Assembly: GCF_014203365.1 (NCBI RefSeq)
Contig: NZ_JACHIS010000001.1
Span: forward strand, 2,542,001 to 2,606,000
Origin: Actinoalloteichus hymeniacidonis
GTDB lineage: Bacteria > Actinomycetota > Actinomycetes > Mycobacteriales > Pseudonocardiaceae
Length of the DNA: 64,000 nt
Reading direction: 5' to 3'
The position numbers were made by a program, and so were the translations under genes. Position 1 is the first letter of the stretch; each line of letters begins with the position of its first letter. This document shows positions 27,801-36,800 of this stretch, one piece after another. The notes under the pieces were generated by a model, which was not told where the DNA came from, searched no databases, and worked only from the letters and a program-made list of their open reading frames with translations.

Positions 27801-30800
27801 GATTCCAGCAGCAACCGCTGCTGGGGGTCCATGGCGATGGCTTCGCGTGGGCTGATGCCGAAGAACGCCGAGTCGAACCCGGCGACGTCGTCCAGGAAGC
27901 CACCCTCGGCGACGTAGCTCTTCCCGGCGGCGTCCGGATCGGGATCGTAGAGGTTCTCGAGGTCCCAACCCCGGTCGGTGGGGAGCCCTGACACGGCATC
28001 GGTTCCCGTGTCGACCAAGTGCCACAGGTCTTCCGGGCCCGCGACGCCGCCGGGGAATCGGCAACTCATCGCCACGATCGCGATCGGCTCATCGCTGGGC
28101 GCGGTGGTCACGGTCACCGGCCCGGCGGTACCGGCTCGTTCGCCGAGCAATTCGGTGCGCAGACGTTCCGCCAGCACCACCGGTGTGGGGTAGTCGAACA
28201 CCAATGTGGCTGGCAGCCGCACCCCGGTGGCGGTGGTGAGTCGGTTGCGGAGTTCGACGGCGGTGAGTGAGTCGAATCCGGCTTCCTTGAATGCCCGACC
28301 CGCATCCACTCCACTGGCTTGGGACAGGCCCAGGACGGCGGCGGCGTGGGTTCGGACGAGGTCGGTCAGGTAGGCGGTGCGTTGTTCGTCGGTCATTGCG
28401 GCCAGTTGGTGGGCGTGGCCGCCTGTCTGCTGGGCGGTGGCCGCTGCGGCGGTCCGTACTGGTGCGGTGCGGGGCACCAGTCCGCTGAGTAGTGGCGGAA
28501 TGTTCTCGGTTCTGCCCAGTACGGCGGTGTCCAGCTTCGCGGCCAGTACGTAGGCGGGTTCGGCGAGTCGGGCCAGGTCGAACAGACCCAGCCCCTCCTC
28601 GCTGGTGAGCGGCACGATCCCGGTGGCGCTCATCCGCTGGATATCCACGGTGTCCAGGTGCCCGGTCATCGCACTGCGCTCGGCCCAGAAGCCCCACCCG
28701 ACCGCAATACCCGGCAGGCCTTGAGCCCGCCGATACTGGGCGAACGCATCGATAAACGCGTTGGCCGCCGCGTAGTTGCTTTGACCCGCGCTTCCGATGG
28801 CCGCCGCAGCCGAGGAGAACATCACGAACTCCGACAGGTTGTGTTCTGCCGTCAACTCGTGGAGGTTGATCACCGCGTCGACCTTCGGCCGTAACACCGC
28901 CGCCAGCCGTTGCGGTGTCATCGACACCAACAACCCGTCGTCCAAGATGCCTGCGGTGTGGATCACCGCTGTCAACGTGTGTCCTGACAGCACTGCTGCC
29001 AGGGAGTCTCGGTCGGCGATGTCGCAGGCTTGCAGGGTGACCTTTGCTCCCAGTTCCTCCAGCTCGGCGACCAGTTCGGTAGCGCCGGGGGCCTCGGCTC
29101 CACGGCGGCTGGTCAGCAGCAGATTCCGTGCGCCGTGTGTGTTGACGAGGTGGCGGCAGACCAGGGCGCCGAGGGTTCCGGTGGCCCCGGTGACCAGCAC
29201 CGTGGCGTGGGGGTCGAAAGTGTGCGGGATGGTCAGTACGGCCTTGCCGACCAGCTTGGCCTGGCTGAGGTTGCGCATTGCCTCGGGAGCGCGGCGGATG
29301 TCGAACGAGGACACCGGGATGGGTTGGAGGATGCCGCGGGCGAATAGGTCGACGATGTCGGCGAGGATCTCTTGCAGTCTTGGTGTTCCGGCTTCGGCCA
29401 GGTCGTAGGCCCGGTAGGCGATCCCCGGGTGGTCGGTGGCGATGATGTCGGGGTCGCGGATGTCGGCTTTGCCGAGTTCGAGGAATCGTCCGCCTCGGGG
29501 GAGTAGTCGTAGGGTGGCGTCGACGAATTCTCCGGCTAGACAGTCCAGGACGATGTCGACGCCCTCGCCGTTGGTGGTGTCGAGGAATTGTTGTTCGAAG
29601 TCCAGCGTGCGTGAGTTGGCGATGTGGGTGTCGTCGTAGCCGGTGGCGTGCAGGGTGTCCCACTTGGCGGTGCTCGCTGTTCCGAAGACCTCCAGACCGA
29701 GGTGGCGGGCGAGTTGTGTCGCGGCGGAGCCGACACCACCGGCGGCTGCGTGGATCAGGACACGTTCACCGGGCTTGGCCCCGGCCAGATCCACCAACCC
29801 GTAGTAAGCGGTGAGGAACACGATCGGCACCGCAGCCGCCTGCTCCCACGACCACTCGGGCGGCTTGGCGGCCACCAAACGAGCGTCAGCCACCGCGACC
29901 GGACCCGCACCGGGGAAGAGTCCGAACACCTCGTCGCCGACCCGGACACCGGTCACGTCCGGGGCCACCTCCACGACGACACCGGCACCCTCACCACCGA
30001 GCACGGCGTCGGGGTCGGGGTAGACCCCGAGGGCGATGAGCACGTCGCGGAAGTTCAGCCCTGTGGCCCGTACGGCGAGCCGCACCTCACCGGGGCCCAG
30101 CTCGCGGCTCATCTCCGGCGCCTCGAGCAGGACCGCGTTGCTCAGGCTGCCCTTCTCCGTGACGCTCAGCCGCCAGGACGGTGTCAACGGCGGAACCAGC
30201 GATGTCGTGAGCTTCGCGAGCCGTGGCGCCGACATCTCTCCGTCACGGACCGCGACCTGCGGCTCCCCGACCGTCACCCCACCCGGCAACGACCCCTCGT
30301 CATCGAGGTCGACCAGGAAGAATCGGCCGGGGTTCTCCGATTGGGCCGAGCGCACCAGCCCCCACACCGCCGCACCCGGTAGGTCCGTGACGTCCTCGTC
30401 ATGGGATGCCGCGACCGCGCCACGGGTCACGAACACCAACGGCACATCATCCAAACGGGAATCGGCCAGCCACTCCTGCAACAGTGCCAACGTGTCACTC
30501 GTCGCCGAGTGCACGGCCGCAGTCAGATCACCGTCATAGGTCCGCGCGACCACCACCGCCGCCGCCGGTATCACCGGCATGGATGCGATGTCAGGATGGG
30601 AAAGCGCCTCGCCTGCCACACCAAGGTCGTCGGGGCCGAGCACCGTCCAAACAGCGTCTTCCGGTTGCTCGGTGACGGGCGTCCAATTCGGGGTGAACAG
30701 CAGGTCATGCTGAGTGGGACGGGACGCGGCCAGGTCCGCTGCGGACACCGGCCGGAGCACCAGTTCTCCGATGGTGGCCACCGGTTGCCCGGTCGTGTCG

Positions 30801-33800
30801 GCGAGTTCCACCGACACCGCTTCCGTACCGGCTGGGGATACTCGTACGCGCAGCGTGGAAGCGCCCACCGCGTGCAGTGACACGTCCCGGAAGGCGAACG
30901 GCAGGCGCGTTCCTGCCGTCGCGCCTGCCAGGTCGTTCATCCCGACCGCGTGGAGTGCCGCGTCCGAAAGAGCAGGGTGGAGACCGAAACCGGTAGCCGC
31001 AGAAGGATCCGGCAGCGAAACCTCGGCGAACACCTGATCGCCGACCCGCCACGCCGCAGTCAGACCCCGGAACAGCGGTCCGTAATCCAGGCCGACCTCG
31101 GCCAGGTCGGGATACAGACCTTGCACATCGACGGTTTCGGCCTCGGTTGGTGGCCATTGTTGTGGCCAGGTGGGTGTGTCTTGGTGGTGTTGGGTGAGTG
31201 TGCCGGAGGCGTGTAGTACCCATTGGTCGTTGGTGTGGGAGTGGATGGTCAGTGAGCGGTGTTGTGTGTCGTCGGGTGCGGTGACGGTCACTTGGATTTG
31301 AGTGGCATCGTGCTCGTCGAGCACGAGCGGGGCCGACAGCACCAGTTCCTCGACCCGGCCGCCGCCGATTTCGTCGGCGGCTCGTAGCGCGAGTTCGACG
31401 AATCCTGTGCCGGGGAACAGGGTCGAGCCCAAGATGGTGTGGTCGGCCAACCATGGGTGGGTGCGTAGGGACAGTCGGCCGGTCAGGACTATTCCGTCGG
31501 TGTCTGCGAGTCGTAAAACGGCGGCCAGCAGTGGGTGATTCGCCGACCCGAGGCCGGCGGAGGTGACGTCTCCGGCCTTCTGGGTGGTTTCGAGCCAGTA
31601 CCGTTGGTGTTGGAACGGGTAGGTCGGTAGTTCCACGTCGGCACGACCCGCCCCGAATACGGCTTCCCATCGTGGGAGCACGCCACGGGTGTGTAACTGC
31701 GTTAATGCCGTGAGGGCGGCTGTGGGTTCCGGGGTGTTCTTGCGTAGTGTCGTGATGGCGGTGATGTCGGGGGTGTCGGCGATCATTGCCGACAACGCGC
31801 CGCCTGGTCCGACCTCCACCAACGTGGTCACTTCGTTGTCGCGTAAGGCGTGGATGTTGTCGGCGAAGCGGACGGTGTTGCGTACGTGGTGTACCCAGTA
31901 TTCGGGGTTGGTGACGTCTGCGCCTACTACCGGGATCCGTGGTGTCTGGTAGGTGAGGTTTTCGGCGATGGCGCGGAACTCGTCGAGCATCGGGTCCATC
32001 AGTGATGAGTGGAACGCGTGGCTGACCCGCAACCGTGTCGATCCGGGGAACTGGGCGGCGATCTCCAGGACCGCGGTTTCCTCGCCGGAGATGACCACCG
32101 CGTCCGGCCCGTTCACGGCCGCGATGTCCACCGGGTGTCCGGCCAGCAACGGTAGTACGTCGGTTTCGGAGGCTCGGAGTGCGACCATCGCACCGCCTGG
32201 GGGTAGTGCCTGCATCAACCTGCCCCGGGCCGCCACCAACTTCGCCGCGTCCGACAGCGACAACACCCCGGCGACGTGAGCCGCCGCCAACTCCCCAACG
32301 GAATGGCCCACCAGGTAGTCCGGTGTGACACCCCAGGACTCCCACAACCGGAACAGGGCTACCTCGATGGCGAACAACGCCGGTTGGGCATGGCCGGTGT
32401 CATCGATCGACCAGTCACCCACGTCGAAGTGCGACCACACCTCGTCGAACACCCGGGCGAACACCGGGAACTCCGAATACAGCTCCCGACCCATACCAAC
32501 CCGCTGCGACCCCTGACCGGGGAAGGCAAACGCCAGCTTCCCCTCGGACACCACACCCCGGACTACGTCACCGGCCGAGCCGCCGTCGGCCAGGACACCT
32601 AAGGCTTCCAGGAGACCCGCACGATCGTCGCCCACCACCGCCGCACGGTGCACCAGTCCGGCCCGCGTCGTTGCCAGCGACCAACCCACATCTGCCGGAT
32701 CGAGGTCGGGGCGGTCCTGCACGAACGCGCGCAACCGGGCGGCTTGCGCCAGCAACGCTTGTTCACTCCGGGCCGAGAGCACCCAGGGCACTACGGCCGG
32801 AAGTGATCCCGCAGGTAGGACAGGTAGGGCAGGCACTTCCGGTTGGGGTGCCTGTTCGAGGATCACGTGTGCGTTGGTGCCGCTGATACCGAACGATGAG
32901 ACCCCAGCACGACGCGGCCGACCGACCTCGGGCCATGCCTGTGCCTGGGACAACACCCGCACGGCACCGGTTGTCCAGTCCACCTGCGGGGTCGGCTCAT
33001 CGACATGCAGGGTCTTGGGCAGTTGGCCGTGTTGCATGGCCAGCACCATCTTGATCACGCCCGCGACCCCGGCTGCGGCCTGGGTGTGACCGATGTTCGA
33101 CTTGATCGAGCCGAGCAATAACGGCTCGTCCCGGTCCTGCCCGTAGGTCGCCAACAAGGCCTGTGCTTCGATCGGGTCGCCGAGCCGAGTGCCCGTGCCG
33201 TGTGCCTCCACCACATCGACATCGCCGACACCCAACCCGGCACTCGCCAGGGCCTGCCGGATCACCCGTTCCTGGGACGGACCGTTCGGCGCGGTGAGGC
33301 CATTGCTGGCCCCGTCCTGATTGACCGCCGAACCCCGCATCACCGCGAGAACCCGGTGACCGTTGCGCTGGGCATCGGACAACCGCTCCAACAGCAGAAG
33401 GCCAACGCCCTCGCCCCAACCAGTCCCGTCCGCAGCGCCTGCGAACGACTTACACCGGCCGTCTGCGGCCAGCCCTCGCTGGCGGCTGAACTCCACGAAA
33501 CTCGCAGGCGAGGAAACCACGGTGACGCCACCGGCCAAGGCCAACGTGCTCTCACCCTGGCGCAGGGATTGCGCCGCCAGGTGCATCGCCACCAACGACG
33601 ACGAACACGCCGTGTCGACCGTGACCGCCGGGCCTTCAAGCCCAAACGTGTAAGCAATCCGCCCAGAGATGGCACTGGCCGTCAGCCCGGTGATCCCGTA
33701 GCCCTCTGCGCCATTATCGGAAGCGGCGATCAACCCCCCATAGTCTTGACCGTTGGTACCTGCGAACACTCCGGTTCGGCTGCCTCGTAGTGTCTGTGGG

Positions 33801-36800
33801 TCGATGCCTGCTCGTTCGAAGGTTTCCCACGCCGTTTCCAGGAGCAACCGTTGCTGGGGGTCCATGGCGATGGCTTCGCGTGGGCTGATGCCGAAGAACG
33901 CCGAGTCGAACCCGGCGACGTCGTCCAGGAAGCCGCCCTCGGCGACGTAGCTCTTCCCGGCCACGTCGGGGTCGGGGTCGTAGAGGCCTTCGACGTCCCA
34001 ACCCCGGTCGGTCGGAAAGCCCGACACCGCGTCGGTTCCCGTGTCGACCAAGTGCCACAGGTCTTCCGGGCCCGCGACGCCGCCGGGGAATCGGCAACTC
34101 ATCGCCACGATCGCGATCGGCTCATCGCTGGGCGCGGTGGTCACGGTCACCGGCCCGGCGGTACCGGCTCGTTCGCCGAGCAATTCGGTGCGCAGACGTT
34201 CCGCCAGCACCACCGGTGTGGGGTAGTCGAACACCAATGTGGCTGGCAGCCGCACCCCGGTGGCGGTGGTGAGTCGGTTGCGGAGTTCGACGGCGGTGAG
34301 TGAGTCGAATCCGGCTTCCTTGAATGCCTGGCTCGCGTCTACTCCACTGGCTTGGGACAGGCCCAGGACGGCGGCGGCGTGGGTTCGGACGAGGTCGGTC
34401 AGGAACGTGGTGCGTTGGTCGTCGGTCATCGAGACGAGCCTGCGGGCCACTCCACCGGTCTCGGTGGTCGCCGCTGTGTTCCGACCCGACCCGGAGGCGG
34501 GTACCAGCCCGCTCAGCAACGGCGGAATGTCACCGGCCCGCCGCAACGCTGCGATATCCAACCGGGCCGCCAACACATAAGCAGATCCGGCGAACCGGGC
34601 CAGGTCGAACAGACCCAAGCCCTCGTCACTGTTCAACAGGGCCAACCCGGAGGCACTGATCCGCCGCATATCGGCAACACCCAGATGCCCGGTCATGCCG
34701 CTGCGTTGTTCCCAGAAGCCCCATCCGAGAGCGGTGGCGGGCAGCCCGTTGCTCTTCCGGTGCTGGGCGAACGCGTCGATAAACGCGTTCGCGGCGGCGT
34801 AGTTGCCCTGCCCCGCAGCACCCAGAACAGCGGCGGCGGAGGAGAACATCACGAATTCCGACAGGTCATGCCCCGCCGTCAGTTCGTGGAGGTTGATGAC
34901 CGCGTCAACCTTGGGCCGTAGTACGGCTGCGAGTCGTTGCGGTGTCATCGACACGAGTAGCCCGTCGTCGAGGATGCCTGCGGTGTGGACGACTGCGGTC
35001 AGTGTGTGTCCTGACAGCACTGTTGCCAGGGCGTTCCGGTCGGCGATGTCGCAGGCTTGCAGGGTGACCTTCGCCCCGGACTCCGTGAGTTCGGCGACCA
35101 ACTCGGCCGCGCCGTCGGCGTCCTTGCCACGGCGGCTGACCAGCAGCAGGTTCCGTGCGCCGTGTGTGTTGACGAGGTGGCGGCAGACCAGGGCGCCGAG
35201 GGTTCCGGTGGCCCCGGTGACCAGCACCGTGCCTTCCGCAACACCTGCCACCGGCGTGCCCTCCACCGCCACCCGACCGAGACGGGGCACCAACGACGAG
35301 CCCCCACGAACAGCCAACTGCGGCTCTTCGCCAACCACCCCACCCGGCAACGACCCCGCATCACCGAGGTCGACCAGGAAGAATCGGCCGGGGTTCTCCG
35401 ACTGGGCCGAGCGCACCAGCCCCCACACCGCCGCACCCGGCAGATCCGTGACGTCCTCATCATCAGACGCCGCGACCGCGCCACGGGTCACGAACACCAA
35501 CGGCACGTCGTCCAAGTGGGGTTCGGCGAGCCATTCCTGCAACAGTGCCAGCGTGTCACTCGTCGCCGAGTGCACGGCCGTAGTCAGATCACCGGCATAG
35601 ATCCGCGCGACCACCACAGCGGCGGTAGGCGGCGCAGCCGCCAGGGAAGCGATGTCCGAGTAGGACGTCGCCCCTTCCCCGAGGCGGAGATCATCACGAC
35701 CCAGGACAGCCCACTCAACTCCAACCGGCTCAACAACAGCAGGCTCCCAAGCCACACCGAACAACAAATCGCGACCGGCGGTACGGGATCCGATCAGTTC
35801 CGCCTCGGACACGGGCCGAAGCACCAACTCACCGATACTGGCCACCGGCTGCCCGGCGCCGTCGGCGAGATCGACCGAAACCGTGTCTGTGCCGGTTGAG
35901 GTGATGCGCACGCGCAGCGTGGAAGCGCCCACCGCGTACAGGGAGACGCTGCGGAAGGCAGCCGGTATCCGCGCTGCTTCGCCGAGCCCCGCCGCGTGCA
36001 ACGCGGCGTCGGACAGCGCCGGGTGCAGGCCGAACCCGATAGCCTCCGCCCCATCCGGCAGGGTCACCTCGGCGAACACCTCGTCGCCGGACCGCCACGC
36101 CGCCGTCAAACCCTGGAACAGCGACCCGTAGTTCCAGCCCGTCTCTGCCAGATCGCTGTAGAAGTCCTGCACGTCAACGGGATCGGCGCCATGCGGCGGC
36201 CACTGCTCCAGTCGCACCGGCTCCCTTTGCGGATCCGGCGCGAGAACGCCCGTCGCATGCAGTAGCCAGTCTCCATCCACGCGCGAGTGCACCGTGAACG
36301 GACGAGCGCCCGACTCGTCCGCCAACGCCACGGCTACCTGGATCTGAACCGCCGCAGACGCCAGCACCAGCGGGGTCGACAACTCGAGTTCCTCGACCCG
36401 GCCGCCGCCGATTTCGTCGGCGGCCCGCAACGCCAACTCGACGAAACCCGTCCCGGGGAACAGGATCGATCCCAGGATCGCGTGGTCGGCCAGCCATGGG
36501 TGGGTGTGCAGCGACAATTGGCCGGTCAGCAGCACCCCACCCGCATCCGCGAGCGTGACCGCCGCTGCCAGCAGTGGGTGATTCGCCGACCCGAGGCCGG
36601 CGGAGGTGACGTCTCCGGCCTTCTGGGTGGTTTCGAGCCAGTACCGTTGGTGTTGGAATGGGTAGGTCGGTAGTTCCACGTCGGCGCGTTCTGCTCCGAA
36701 CAGTGCACTCCACTGGACTCCGACACCGCGGGTGTGTAGACGTGCCAATGCCGTGAGGGTGGCTGTGGGTTCCGGGGTGTTCTTGCGTAGTGATGTGATG

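Larger units (their letters stand above)
28140..34123 (-). other. PKS module A2: KS-AT(malonyl)-DH-ER-KR-ACP
   Basis: KS about 32850-34123, AT about 31650-32540 with HAFH (malonyl), DH about 30720-31550 with HTILGSTLFP, ER about 29230-30130 with [12 protein letters not shown] and the NADPH loop [12 protein letters not shown] about 28660-29205 with TSRRG and ILDDGLL, ACP about 28140-28400 with GFDSL. All catalytic motifs are present, so a fully reduced CH2-CH2 unit is expected. The KS shares the GTNGQDYGG variant block with A1. Confidence 0.88.

Noticed and set aside
26964-28064. Many 300-550 codon frames inside PKS A and B in other phases
   Set aside because: They recur at each module because the DNA is duplicated; the text is Arg/Gly/Pro-rich with no domain signatures.
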